Below are positions 42,548 through 51,219 of a stretch of DNA of 64,000 nt, piece by piece (positions within the stretch are counted from its first letter, which is position 1; each line of letters opens with the position of its first letter). The DNA lies in assembly GCA_900696485.1 (NCBI GenBank), contig CAADGG010000108.1, forward strand, positions 1 to 64,000, given 5' to 3'. The stretch is from an uncultured Pseudomonadota bacterium (GTDB lineage Bacteria; Myxococcota_A; UBA9160; PR03). The translations under genes were made by a program, and so were the position numbers. The notes beneath the pieces are model-generated. The model did not search any database. It was given only the letters and a program-made list of their open reading frames with translations, and had not been told where the DNA came from.

Positions 42548-43330
42548 ATGTCGAAGCGGATCGAGCAGGAGCCGATCATCCGGGTCGAGGACGTGGTCGC
42601 CGGCTACGGTGACGTCACGATCTTCGAGAACGTCTCGTTCGAGGTCCTGCGGGGCGAAGTGTTCGTGATCCTCGGCGGCTCTGGTTGCGGCAAGAGCACG
42701 CTGCTGAAGAACATGATCGGGCTCTATCGGCCCTTCTCCGGACACGTCGAGATCGACGGCGAGGACATCGTTTCCGCGGAGGGGGCGGCACGTCTGCGGA
42801 TCCTGCGCAAGATCGGAGTCATGTACCAGCAAGGCGCCCTGTTCGGATCGATGACCCTGCTCGAGAACATCGAACTCCCGATGGAGGAATTCACCGACCT
42901 GCCGCGGGAAGCGATGCATCGAATCGCCAGCAGCAAGCTCAAGCTGGTCCAGCTCGAGGGAACGGAGCATCGTTTTCCCGCCGAGATCAGCGGCGGGATG
43001 CGCAAGCGGGCCGCCATGGCGCGCGCGATGGCGCTCGATCCCGAGATCCTGTTTCTCGACGAGCCGTCAGCGGGGCTCGATCCGATCACGTCGGCAGAGC
43101 TCGACGACACCATCTCGAGACTGGCGCGCACGCTCGGAATCACCTTCGTGATCGTCACCCACGAGCTGGCGAGCATCTACAAGATCGCAGACCGCGTGAT
43201 CATGCTGGACAAGGAGAAGAAGGGCATCGTTGCGACCGGCACTCCGGTCGAGCTGCGCGATCATTGCGAGATCGCGTGGGTGCGGCGGTTCTTTCGCCGC
43301 GAGACCGCGTCCGGAGAGGTGGCGGCATGA
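42548..43330 (+). CDS. mlaF: MlaF-type ABC ATPase
   Basis: A 260-residue ATP-binding subunit. Walker A is GGSGCGKST, the signature is ISGGMRKRAAMARA, and Walker B plus D-loop is ILFLDEPSAGLDP; H-loop VTHEL follows. It powers the MlaE permease. ATG 42548 (GTG 42545 is in frame) is 7 bp after mlaE; its stop overlaps the mlaD start by ATGA. Confidence 0.93.
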   Translation: MSKRIEQEPIIRVEDVVAGYGDVTIFENVSFEVLRGEVFVILGGSGCGKSTLLKNMIGLYRPFSGHVEIDGEDIVSAEGAARLRILRKIGVMYQQGALFGSMTLLENIELPMEEFTDLPREAMHRIASSKLKLVQLEGTEHRFPAEISGGMRKRAAMARAMALDPEILFLDEPSAGLDPITSAELDDTISRLARTLGITFVIVTHELASIYKIADRVIMLDKEKKGIVATGTPVELRDHCEIAWVRRFFRRETASGEVAA

Positions 43331-44262
43331 ACGAGGCGCACTACTTCCGCGTCGGCCTCTTCGTGTTGGCCGGCATCCTGCTCTCGGCGGCGACGGTGAT
43401 CTTCGTCGGCAGCGGGAGACTCTTCGATCGCCCGATCGTCATCGAGACGGTCTTCGAGGAATCCGTGCAGGGGCTCGAGGTCGGCGCTCCGGTCAAGCTG
43501 CGGGGCGTGCGGCTCGGCAGTGTCCGCTGGATCGGCTTCGTCGGGGACCGGTACCAGCTCGCCCCGGTCGACTCGAAGGATCGCAACCGCGTGCTGGTGC
43601 GGATGGAGATCTCCCAGCCAGGCCGCGAGATTGGACGGGACGAGCGGTTGCGACGGATCGAGAGGATGACCGAACACGGACTGCGGCTGCGCCTGACACC
43701 GCTCGGCATCACGGGCGTCTCCTTCATCGAGGCGGACTTCGTCGATCCCGAGCGGTTCTCGATCCCGTCGATCAGTTGGAAGCCGGAGGTGCCCTACGTC
43801 CCGTCGGCGCCCAGCACGATCTCCCAGATCACCAGCGCCGCCGAGCGGCTGATGACGCGGATCGATGCCCTCGACGTCGAGGGGTTGCTGACGAATCTCG
43901 ATGACCTGCTGGTGAACGTCAATGCCGCCGTGGAGACGACGGATGTCGACAGCGTCCAGCAATCGGTGTCGAGGCTGGTCACGGACCTCGAGAAGACCAG
44001 CACCGCGCTGCGCTCCGGCATCGAGAGCCTCCAGACGGGCCCCCTCGGCGACGAGCTTCGTACGAGCCTGCGCGAGACCACGTCGCTGCTGGTCCAGACG
44101 CAGCACCTGCTGGGGCGCAGTGGTGAGGATCTCGTCGCAACGCTCGAGAATCTGCGCGCGGCGTCCCGAAGCCTGCGCGAGGCCAGCGAGATGGCGCGAA
44201 GCTATCCCTCCTTCCTGCTCTTCGGCGAGACGCCGACGAGCACGCTGGAGCCCGCGGAATGA
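43327..44262 (+). CDS. mlaD: MlaD-type MCE domain protein
   Basis: A 311-residue single-pass periplasmic protein. Residues about 7-30 are the membrane anchor (VGLFVLAGILLSAATVIFVGSG), then the MCE domain (ESVQGLEVGAPVKLRGVRLGSV) to about 140. A long helical, Ser/Thr-rich C-terminal segment follows (about 165-310) with heptad-like repeats. It should form the hexameric ring of the transporter that holds lipid in transit. It starts in the mlaF stop and its stop overlaps the next gene by ATGA. Confidence 0.92.
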   Translation: MNEAHYFRVGLFVLAGILLSAATVIFVGSGRLFDRPIVIETVFEESVQGLEVGAPVKLRGVRLGSVRWIGFVGDRYQLAPVDSKDRNRVLVRMEISQPGREIGRDERLRRIERMTEHGLRLRLTPLGITGVSFIEADFVDPERFSIPSISWKPEVPYVPSAPSTISQITSAAERLMTRIDALDVEGLLTNLDDLLVNVNAAVETTDVDSVQQSVSRLVTDLEKTSTALRSGIESLQTGPLGDELRTSLRETTSLLVQTQHLLGRSGEDLVATLENLRAASRSLREASEMARSYPSFLLFGETPTSTLEPAE

Positions 44263-44885
44263 AGTCTCTCGGCGCGGTAGCCCTCGTCTTCGCATCGGCG
44301 CTCGCGCTCGGCTGCGTCGGCGCCGCGCTCGAGCGGCCGGCGCCACCGCAGATCCGATTCCTGCTCGCGGCGACGCCTTCCGCGTCCCACGAGGCGACCC
44401 TGCCGGCCTCGCTGTGGGTCGATCGCGTGCGCGTTTCGCCGATGTTCAGCGGCACCAGCTTCGTCTACCGGACCGGCGACAGCATCTACGGCAGCGATTT
44501 CCTGCACGAGTTCTTCGCACCTCCCGGGGACGTGCTGCGCGAAGCCATGATCGAGTGGCTGCGCGCATCGGAAAGCTTCGCCTCCGTCGAACGCAGCCTG
44601 GACTCGGATCCCGAATATCGCTTGGAGAGCGACGTCGATCGGTTCTATGCGGACCTGCGCGATCCGTCGGAGCCGCGGGTCGTGCTGGAGGGCCGCTTTC
44701 GACTCCTCGATCTTCGCGGTGTGCGGCCGGCGCGACGGCTCGATCTCCCGCTGGCGGAACAGGAGCCGGCGGCCGACCGCTCCCCGCAGGCGCTGGTGGC
44801 GGCGTGGAACCGATTGCTCAGCCGCATGCTCGAACGGCTCGATCGGGAGCTTCGGAGCGTCGTCGCGAGTCCCTCGAGTCGCTGA
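44259..44885 (+). CDS. ABC-transport auxiliary lipoprotein (PqiC/DUF330-like)
   Basis: A 208-residue lipoprotein with lipobox LALGC. Residues about 45-200 match the ABC_trans_aux pattern: LWVDRVRVSPMFSGTSFVYRTGDSIYGSDFLHEFFAPPGDVLREAMIEWL in pieces, then YRLESDVDRFYADLRDPSEPRVVLEGRFRL. Such lipoproteins accompany Mce/PqiB transporters at the outer membrane. It is the fourth coupled gene of the Mla operon; no mlaC-like gene is seen. Confidence 0.83.
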   Translation: MKSLGAVALVFASALALGCVGAALERPAPPQIRFLLAATPSASHEATLPASLWVDRVRVSPMFSGTSFVYRTGDSIYGSDFLHEFFAPPGDVLREAMIEWLRASESFASVERSLDSDPEYRLESDVDRFYADLRDPSEPRVVLEGRFRLLDLRGVRPARRLDLPLAEQEPAADRSPQALVAAWNRLLSRMLERLDRELRSVVASPSSR

Positions 44886-44941
44886 CGCTCCGGCCCGTCG
44901 CGGGCCGGTTTCTCACCCAGCCGAAGAAGGGACCCTCACGG

Positions 44942-46576
44942 ATGCCGACGTCGCAGCGACTGACGGAACTCCCGGCGTGGCGTGCGCTCGAGCGGCATCG
45001 GGACGCGACGCAAGGGCGCCGCCTGTGCGCGCGATTCGCAGGGGATCCGCACCGCGCCGAGCGCTTCTCCACCGAAGTGGCGGGGTTCTTCGCGGACTGG
45101 TCCAGGCATCGAGTCGATGAGGAGACGATGCGGCTGCTGGCGGAGCTGGCCGAAGCGAGGGGCCTACCGGCTCGCATGGCGGCGATGTTCGCCGGCGAAC
45201 GGATCAACACCAGTGAGGATCGTGCCGTGCTGCACGTGGCGTTGCGGGCGCCGGCCGGCGAACGCATGCTCGTGGATGGCCGGAATGTGGTGCCCGGCGT
45301 CCACGAAGTCCTCGACCGGATGGCGGAGTTCTGCACTCGCGTGCGGGAGGGCTCGTGGACCGGACACACGGGGCGGCCGATCCGGACCGTCGTCAATCTC
45401 GGGATCGGTGGTTCGGATCTCGGGCCGGCGATGGCCACCCAGGCGCTGCGCGCGTACGCGACGCGCGCCATCGAGTTCCGCTTCGTGTCGAACGTGGACC
45501 CGACGGACTTCGCCGAAGCGACACGAGAACTCGATCCGGCCGAGACGCTCTTCCTCGTGTGCTCGAAGACCTTCACGACGCTCGAAACCCTTACGAACGC
45601 GCGGGCTGCCCGGGCCTGGTGTCTGGCGGCGCTGAAGGAGGAGGCGGCGGTGGCGCGTCACTTCGTCGCCGTCAGCACCAATGCCGAGGCCGTAGCAGAG
45701 TTCGGCATCGACACGGCCAACATGTTCGGGTTCTGGGATTGGGTGGGGGGACGCTACTCGGTGAGCTCGGCGGTCGGCCTCTCGCTGATGCTGGCGATCG
45801 GCCCGGGCCGGTTCCGGGAGTTCCTGGCCGGCATGCGAGCGATGGACGAGCACTTTCGCAGCGCTCCGCTGCAGCACAACCTGCCGGTGGTGCTCGCCCT
45901 GCTCGGGGTGTGGTACACGGATTTTCTCGGCGCACAGAGCCACGCCGTGCTGCCTTACGAGCAGTATCTGCGCCGATTCCCGGCGTATCTCCAACAACTC
46001 GAGATGGAGAGCAACGGCAAGAGCGTGCAACACGACGGCCGGCCGGTCGAGGTCGATACCGGGCCGAGCGTCTGGGGCGAGCCCGGCACCGACAGCCAGC
46101 ATGCGTTCTTCCAGCTCCTGCACCAGGGGACGCATCTCGTGCCGTGTGATTTCATCGCCTTCGCACGATCCTGCAACGAACGCGGGCAGCAGCACGAGCT
46201 CCTGCTCGCGAACCTGTTGGCGCAGGCGGAGGCGCTCGCCTTCGGCAAGACCCCCGACGAGGTCGCCGCCGAGGGGGTCCCGCCCGGGTTGGTTCCGCAT
46301 CGCAGCTTCCCAGGCGATCGCCCCAGCACCATCCTGCTCGGCGAGCAGCTCACGCCCTTCAGCCTGGGCGTGCTGATTGCCCTCTACGAGCACAAGGTCT
46401 TCACGCAGGGCGTGCTGTGGAACATCGACTCCTTCGATCAATGGGGTGTCGAGCTGGGCAAGCAGCTCGCCCCCAGGATCGCGTCGGAACTGTGCGCTCC
46501 GGAGGATCCGCCGCTCTCGCACGATGACTCCACGAACGGACTCATCCGCCGGATCCGGAGACAGCGACGATCATGA
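44942..46576 (+). CDS. pgi: Glucose-6-phosphate isomerase
   Basis: A 544-residue cytosolic glycolytic enzyme interconverting glucose-6-P and fructose-6-P. Motifs: NLGIGGSDLGP near 159-169, FVSNVDPTD, SKTFTTLET, the base Glu in LEMESNGKSV, and TPFSLGVLIALYEHKVFTQG with Lys near the C-terminal end. Length matches the family. It lies 56 bp after the lipoprotein gene with AAGAAGGG upstream of ATG 44942. It could be cotranscribed with the Mla operon or carry its own promoter. Confidence 0.95.
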   Translation: MPTSQRLTELPAWRALERHRDATQGRRLCARFAGDPHRAERFSTEVAGFFADWSRHRVDEETMRLLAELAEARGLPARMAAMFAGERINTSEDRAVLHVALRAPAGERMLVDGRNVVPGVHEVLDRMAEFCTRVREGSWTGHTGRPIRTVVNLGIGGSDLGPAMATQALRAYATRAIEFRFVSNVDPTDFAEATRELDPAETLFLVCSKTFTTLETLTNARAARAWCLAALKEEAAVARHFVAVSTNAEAVAEFGIDTANMFGFWDWVGGRYSVSSAVGLSLMLAIGPGRFREFLAGMRAMDEHFRSAPLQHNLPVVLALLGVWYTDFLGAQSHAVLPYEQYLRRFPAYLQQLEMESNGKSVQHDGRPVEVDTGPSVWGEPGTDSQHAFFQLLHQGTHLVPCDFIAFARSCNERGQQHELLLANLLAQAEALAFGKTPDEVAAEGVPPGLVPHRSFPGDRPSTILLGEQLTPFSLGVLIALYEHKVFTQGVLWNIDSFDQWGVELGKQLAPRIASELCAPEDPPLSHDDSTNGLIRRIRRQRRS

Positions 46577-46668
46577 GTTCCATCCAGGCCGAACGGTACG
46601 CCGCGAGCGCCGGCGTTCGGAGTTCCGGCCCGGCTCCGATCGGCCCGCCTGCACGGAGTGGGGCTGTG

Positions 46669-47304
46669 TCAATCCTCGACGACGATGGCGTTCGGCAGCT
46701 CGTCGATGCCGCGCTCGGTGGACCGCGGTGCGTGCTGCGCCAGGATCTCCCCGCAGCGGCGGACGGCGGCTTCGAGCCCGTCGACCCCACGGCCCGCGCG
46801 CAGGCCGGCCGTCACGAGGTCCACGACCTGCCCCCAGGTCTCGCCGGGACCGAGGACCCGGTCGATCCCCTCGTCGGCGAGCACGACCACGCGGCGCTCG
46901 AGCAGGGTGACGAAGAGCAGGATTCCCGTCCGCCCGCGGGTTCGCGTCAGCCCTTGCTCGCGGAAGCACCTGCGTGCACGCCCCTGGACGCGGGCTTCGA
47001 TGAGATCGGCCGGCAATAGCTGCCGGCGGACCGCCGGAAGCCGCGTCATGCCATATGCGACGCAGAATGCGGTCGCCTGGATCGCCAGCAGCGCCCACCA
47101 CGGAGCGCCGGGCACGAACAGACTGGTTCCGACGAGGGCGGCTGCAGCCGCGACGACTCCGAGTCGCCAGCCCACACGGTGGTCGTCCTCGCAAGCCGAC
47201 ACGACCGCGACGACGATCTCGCCCACCGTGTGCCGCTCGCTTTCCAGCACCACGGCTTCGAGGTGCTGGCGCGCGGCCGGGTCGATCAGCTCGCTCGCTC
47301 GCAC
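46669..47304 (-). CDS. TPM-domain membrane protein
   Basis: A 211-residue protein. The TPM-like N-terminal part (ASELIDPAARQHLEAVVLESERHTVGEIVVAVV) is followed by hydrophobic segments AAAALVGTSLFVPG and WWALLAIQATAFCVAYG, then FREQGLTRTRGRTGILLFVTLLERRVVVLADEG. The DELPNAIVVED end is typical of paired TPM proteins. GTG 47304 has a GGGGAG at 9 bases; GTG 47310, overlapping the upstream stop (GTGA), is the alternative. Function unknown; it travels with LemA and a second TPM protein. Confidence 0.78.
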   Translation of the reverse strand: MRASELIDPAARQHLEAVVLESERHTVGEIVVAVVSACEDDHRVGWRLGVVAAAAALVGTSLFVPGAPWWALLAIQATAFCVAYGMTRLPAVRRQLLPADLIEARVQGRARRCFREQGLTRTRGRTGILLFVTLLERRVVVLADEGIDRVLGPGETWGQVVDLVTAGLRAGRGVDGLEAAVRRCGEILAQHAPRSTERGIDELPNAIVVED

Positions 47305-47306
47305 CG

Positions 47307-48158
47307 TCACCAGCTCCCCGACGCGCCGCCGCCGCCGAAGCGGCCGCCACCGCCGCCGAAGCCGCCCCGACCGCCACGCCAGCCGCCGAGGCCGCCGAGC
47401 CCGCCCGGGCGGCCGGGACTTGTGATCGGTCCGAACCACCCGAGCAGCGCGCCGAGTGCGAGCCCCAGCAGGGTCCACGACAGCATGCCGAGGAACAGAT
47501 GGGCGAGCCCGGCCGCGACGCCGCCCGCGACGAGGGCTGCGAGTGGCCGCCGCTTCGTCGCGGAACGGAACGGGAGGGCGGCGAACATCCCGAGGACGCT
47601 CGAAAAGAGCACCAGCGCGACGGGATCGTCTCCGCCCGGCCGATCCCGACGCTCGGGCCGCGTGAGCGCGGACACCTCCTCGCCCCGAGCCGCCTGCATC
47701 AGGGCCGTGGTCGCCGCGTCGATTCCGCCCTCGAAGTCGCCCGCGCGGAAGCGCGGGAACAGCACGTCCTCGAGCACGCGTTTGGCGACGATGTCCGGCA
47801 CGGCCCCCTCGAGCCCGTAGCCGACCTCGATCCGTGCGCGCCGGTCGCGCGCCGCCACCAGCAACAGGATCCCATTGTCGGCGTCCGCGCGACCGAGCTT
47901 CCAGGCTTCGACCGCGCGCAACGAGAACGATTCGATCGCTTCGCCTTCGAGTGACGGGATCGTGAGCACGGCGATCTGGTGCGAGGTCTCACGTTCGAAG
48001 GCGGCGAGTCGCTGCTCGAGAGAACGCTGCGCATCCGGCGGGAGCAGGTCCGCCAGATCCGTCACGCGCGCGCGCAACGGCGGAACGGCGGATTCGGCGT
48101 TCGCGCCCGACCCCAGCAGGAGGAGTGCGACGAGGACGCTTGCGGCCGCCTGCACCAC
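47307..48158 (-). CDS. TPM-domain protein with Gly-rich C-terminus (YgcG-like)
   Basis: A 283-residue exported protein (signal ASVLVALLLLGSGANAES). The TPM domain covers about 28-165 (VTDLADLLPPDAQRSLEQRLAAFERETSHQIAVLTI, NGILLLVAARDRRARIEVGYGLEG, GDFEGGI; in pieces). Two or three transmembrane segments follow (about 190-245), then a Gly-rich tail ending GGGGASGSW, an ending common in these proteins. It is the middle gene of lemA-TPM-TPM, a widely conserved cluster of unknown cell-envelope role. Confidence 0.87.
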   Translation of the reverse strand: MVQAAASVLVALLLLGSGANAESAVPPLRARVTDLADLLPPDAQRSLEQRLAAFERETSHQIAVLTIPSLEGEAIESFSLRAVEAWKLGRADADNGILLLVAARDRRARIEVGYGLEGAVPDIVAKRVLEDVLFPRFRAGDFEGGIDAATTALMQAARGEEVSALTRPERRDRPGGDDPVALVLFSSVLGMFAALPFRSATKRRPLAALVAGGVAAGLAHLFLGMLSWTLLGLALGALLGWFGPITSPGRPGGLGGLGGWRGGRGGFGGGGGRFGGGGASGSW

Positions 48159-48193
48159 GCGCGCGGCCGGGATGCCGCGCGATCGCGTTCGGC

Positions 48194-48778
48194 TCAGAAC
48201 TGCACCTCGGGCGGCGTCTCGGCGCCCGGACGCGCCGCAAAAGTAGGGCGGACCTCGGCGCCGAGCAGGAACCGTGCGGTCAGGTTGGTCGGGAAGAAGC
48301 GCACGAGCTTGTTGTACTCCGCGACCGCCTCGATGTACCGCCCGCGCGCGACGGCGATCCGGTTCTCCGTGCCCTCGAGCTGCGCCTGCAGGTCGCGGAA
48401 GTTCGCGTTGGCCTTCAGCTCCGGATAGCGCTCTACGGTCACGAGAAGTCGTGAGAGCGCACTCGAGAGTTCGCCCTGCGCCGCCTCGAATCGACCGAAG
48501 GCTGCCGGGTCATCGACCAGCTCCGGGGTTGCCTGGATGGAGGTCGCGCGGGCCCTCGCAGCGACGACCGCCTCGAGGGTCTCGCGTTCGAAGTCGGCGG
48601 CGCCCTTCACGGTCGCCACCAGGTTCGGCACCAGGTCGGCACGTCGCTGGTACTGGTTTGCGACCTCGGACCACTGTTTCTGGACGTCCTCGTCGGCGCC
48701 CTGGATGCGGTTATAGCCGCAGCCGGAGGTCAGCACGACGAGCGCGATCGTCATGGCGACACGAACGCAGGCCTGCAT
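48194..48778 (-). CDS. lemA: LemA-family lipoprotein
   Basis: A 194-residue LemA protein. The lipobox LTSGC gives an anchored N-terminus; then NRIQGADEDVQKQWSEVANQYQRRADLVPNLVATVKGAADFERETLEAVVAARA in pieces, and YPELKANANFRDLQAQLEGTENRIAVARGRY, the standard LemA core. LemA proteins have an unknown role in the envelope. First gene of the operon with two TPM genes (35 bp gap). Divergent from the zinc-ribbon gene. Confidence 0.93.
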   Translation of the reverse strand: MQACVRVAMTIALVVLTSGCGYNRIQGADEDVQKQWSEVANQYQRRADLVPNLVATVKGAADFERETLEAVVAARARATSIQATPELVDDPAAFGRFEAAQGELSSALSRLLVTVERYPELKANANFRDLQAQLEGTENRIAVARGRYIEAVAEYNKLVRFFPTNLTARFLLGAEVRPTFAARPGAETPPEVQF

Positions 48779-48849
48779 CGTTTCCCTCCCTCGAGAGCCA
48801 TCCGATCTTAGCCCTCAAGAGCGTTCCACAAGGCGCCGATGGCCGCCCC

Positions 48850-49014
48850 ATGCGGGATCTCGATTTCACCTGTCCGATCTGCAGCGCCCACGTTCCGGTC
48901 GCCGGCGACGAGAAGCCGGGCGACGAGGTCTCGTGCACGTACTGCGGGGCGCCGTGTCGGATCGCCGGCAAGCTCGATGACGAGGCCGCGTGGGGGCTGG
49001 AAGAGGACTTCTGA
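48850..49014 (+). CDS. Small zinc-ribbon protein
   Basis: A 54-residue protein with two CxxC pairs (CPIC near residue 9 and CTYC near residue 30), fitting a zinc ribbon, and an acidic C-terminus (DDEAAWGLEEDF). ATG 48850 lies just after a CGATGGCC leader. Function unknown; small zinc ribbons of this kind often bind nucleic acid or partner proteins. Confidence 0.7.
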   Translation: MRDLDFTCPICSAHVPVAGDEKPGDEVSCTYCGAPCRIAGKLDDEAAWGLEEDF

Positions 49015-49056
49015 CGGGGCGCGGCGGCGCTGCCGGACTCGTGCGCCCGGACCCGG

Positions 49057-49632
49057 TCAGGCGGGGAGCGGGCCTGGCCAGTGCGGCAGGCGCCCTTGCG
49101 CCGCCCACCCGGCCAGCGGCGGTGCGTCGCGATCCCGCGGAGAGAGCGTCGGCTCCGTGATCGGCCAGCGGATCCCGATCCGAGGGTCGTTCCACGCGAT
49201 CGCGATCTCGTGCTCCGGCGCATAGACCTCGGAGCATTTGTATTCGACCTCGGCGCTCTCGCTGAGGACACAGAATCCGTGGGCGAAGCCGGCCGGCACG
49301 TACAGCTGTCGGAAGTTGTCTGCGGAGAGCTCGAAGCCGACCCAGCCGCCGTAGGTCGGCGACCCGCGGCGCACGTCGACCGCCACGTCGAAGATCGCTC
49401 CGGCGACGCAGCGCAAGAGCTTGGCCATCGGCTTGGGCGCGAGCTGGGCGTGCAAACCCCGGAGCGTTCCGCGCACGGAGCGCGAGTGGTTGTCCTGGAC
49501 GAACGACACGTCGATTCCGTGCTCCCGATAGCGGGATTCCCGCCAGCTCTCGAGAAAGAAACCGCGGGCATCACGGTGGACGACCGGTTCGATCACGAGA
49601 ACGCCGCTCAGATCCGTGCTGATCGCCTTCAC
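49057..49632 (-). CDS. rfbC: dTDP-4-dehydrorhamnose 3,5-epimerase
   Basis: A 191-residue cupin epimerase. Family motifs are VIEPVVHRDARGFFLESW, FVQDNHSRSVRGTLRGLHAQ (catalytic His/Tyr region), AKLLRCVAGAIFDVAVDVRRGSPTYG, LYVPAGFAHGFCVLS and YKCSEVYAPEHE. It makes dTDP-4-keto-L-rhamnose. GTG 49632 overlaps the rfbA stop (GTGA). rfbB and rfbD are not in the window. Confidence 0.94.
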   Translation of the reverse strand: MKAISTDLSGVLVIEPVVHRDARGFFLESWRESRYREHGIDVSFVQDNHSRSVRGTLRGLHAQLAPKPMAKLLRCVAGAIFDVAVDVRRGSPTYGGWVGFELSADNFRQLYVPAGFAHGFCVLSESAEVEYKCSEVYAPEHEIAIAWNDPRIGIRWPITEPTLSPRDRDAPPLAGWAAQGRLPHWPGPLPA

Positions 49633-50507
49633 CGCTGCGAACGCTCGCGCACCAGACGCAGCAGGTACTCGCCGTAGCTCGACTTGCTGAGTTCGTGTCC
49701 GAGCTTTTCGAGTTGGTCGCGGTCGATCCAGCCGCGGCGATAGGCGATCTCCTCGGGGCACGCGACCATCAGTCCCTGGCGCTCCTGCACGGCGTGGATG
49801 TAGCCCGAGGCCTGCAGCAGCGATTCGTGGGTGCCGGTATCCAGCCACGCCGTCCCCCGCCCCAGGAGTTCCACCGCGAGCTGGCCCCGTTGCAGGTAGG
49901 CGAGGTTCACGTCGGTGATCTCGAGCTCGCCGCGTGGCGACGGCTCGAGCGAATCCGCGATCTCGACGACCTGCCGGTCGTAGAAGTAGAGACCCACGAC
50001 CGCATAATGCGATCGCGGCGCCCGCGGCTTCTCCTCGATTCCCGTCGCGCGCCCATCGGAATCGAACTCGACGACACCGTAACGTTGCGGATCCTGGACC
50101 CAGTAGCCGAATACGGTGGCGCCGGACTCGATCTGGGCCGCGCGCTGCAGCGTCATCGACAGACCCTGGCCATGAAAGATGTTGTCGCCGAGTGCGAGGG
50201 CCACGGGTTCGTCGGCGATGAAGTTGCGCCCGATGCGGAACGCCTGGGCGATGCCGTCCGGTCGTGGCTGGGCCGCATACTGGATCGAGAGGCCGAGCGA
50301 GGAGCCGTCTCCGAGCAGCCGCTCGAAGAGCGGAAGATCCGCGGGCGTGCTGATCAGCAACAGCTCGCGGATCCCCGCCAGCATCAGCGTGCTGAGCGGG
50401 TAGTAGACCATCGGCTTGTCGTACACCGGCAGCAGCTGCTTGCTGATGCCGCGCGTGATCGGATGGAGCCTCGTACCGGAGCCGCCGGCGAGGAGGATTC
50501 CTTTCAT
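49629..50507 (-). CDS. rfbA: Glucose-1-phosphate thymidylyltransferase
   Basis: A 292-residue nucleotidyltransferase making dTDP-glucose from Glc-1-P and dTTP. It starts MKGILLAGGSGTRLHPIT (the pyrophosphorylase loop), with SKQLLPVYDKPMVYYPLSTLMLAGIR, ALGDNIFHGQGL and the C-terminal helices typical of RmlA. It leads rfbA-rfbC. A palindromic repeat copy begins 50 bp upstream of its start. Confidence 0.95.
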   Translation of the reverse strand: MKGILLAGGSGTRLHPITRGISKQLLPVYDKPMVYYPLSTLMLAGIRELLLISTPADLPLFERLLGDGSSLGLSIQYAAQPRPDGIAQAFRIGRNFIADEPVALALGDNIFHGQGLSMTLQRAAQIESGATVFGYWVQDPQRYGVVEFDSDGRATGIEEKPRAPRSHYAVVGLYFYDRQVVEIADSLEPSPRGELEITDVNLAYLQRGQLAVELLGRGTAWLDTGTHESLLQASGYIHAVQERQGLMVACPEEIAYRRGWIDRDQLEKLGHELSKSSYGEYLLRLVRERSQR

Positions 50508-50556
50508 GGCCTGGCGCCTCCGCCCCCCGAACGTATCAGACCACCCGCAGCAAAGC

Positions 50557-50637
50557 CGTCAAGAAAGGGGCCGGGTTCGATCCGTCAACTTTTCCAACGG
50601 AAAAGTTGACGGATCGAACCCGGCCCCTTTCTTGACG
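50557..50637. repeat. Long perfect palindrome, copy 3 (39-bp arms)
   Basis: Positions 50557-50595 are the exact reverse complement of 50599-50637 around AAC. Variable middle is CGATCC. It lies between the 67-residue small gene (its stop is 2 bp away) and rfbA in the same orientation, so transcription terminator use is possible here. Same core blocks as copies 1 and 2. Confidence 0.92.
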
Positions 50638-50639
50638 TG

Positions 50640-50843
50640 CTAGCGGATGGCAATCGGGCAGTTGCGGAAGTTGCCGATGAGGTTCACGGAACCGGACTCG
50701 AGCATGTGCGCGACAGTCGCGATCACCTCGCGTTCGTTGTCGGCGACCTGGCTGACGGCCCAGACCAGCTCCCAGAGCGTGACATCCAGCGAATCCGGAT
50801 GGCCCGTCGGGCTCGTGACCGGAATCGTGATTGCAGCAGCCAT
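50640..50843 (-). CDS. Small conserved-looking protein of 67 residues, unknown function
   Basis: Begins MAAAITIPV and contains LWELVWAVSQVADNEREVIATVAHMLESGSVNLIGNF (in pieces), ending RNCPIAIR. A run of charged and hydrophobic residues predicts a helix-turn-helix-like fold or a small alpha/beta protein. A strong G-rich ribosome site (GGGGGG) precedes ATG 50843. The composition is ordinary for a real protein. I do not recognise the family. Confidence 0.6.
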   Translation of the reverse strand: MAAAITIPVTSPTGHPDSLDVTLWELVWAVSQVADNEREVIATVAHMLESGSVNLIGNFRNCPIAIR

Positions 50844-51219
50844 CGTTGTTTCCCCCCCTTCGCTTCGATGAGAGCAGGAACCGTGCCAGCCGTTGCCGAC
50901 CCGGGTCGGCACTTGGATGTCTCGCAGAATCAACGGGTTACCGGCGGCCTCCGCGCGCGCTTGCGGGCGCGCCAGGCAGGCTGGTGACGGATTCCGGACG
51001 CCAGGTGTTGGAATGCCCACACGACGGGTGGGTCCCGGCTCACCGCGAGCCCCAAGGGGCATGTGCAGACCTTGTGCGCGCCGGGGGAGCCGCCGGACGG
51101 TGCGGACGTCTCGCCAACCGGGACGCGGGGGGACGGGAGCCAGGCCCGGAGGATGGGGAGAGACCGACGCGCGGATCCCGGCTCAGGGGGGCTTTGCCTC
51201 CGACCGATCCGGTCCGGTG
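50844..51219. other. Intergenic region with a 16-bp palindrome
   Basis: 376 bp between divergent genes. It contains the perfect palindrome GCCGACCCGGGTCGGC (50895-50910), about 52 bp upstream of the small gene's ATG, a plausible operator position. A GGGGAGAGACC at 51154 resembles part of a glycine riboswitch, but the rest is not there. No other coding region was seen. Confidence 0.5.

Noticed and set aside
47335..47410. GCC-rich simple repeat as a variable tandem repeat
   Set aside because: It encodes the Gly-rich tail normally found at the end of TPM proteins, so it is explained by protein composition.
51140..51215. Possible glycine riboswitch (GGGGAGAGACC)
   Set aside because: The conserved second half of the aptamer and the downstream glycine-metabolism gene are missing.
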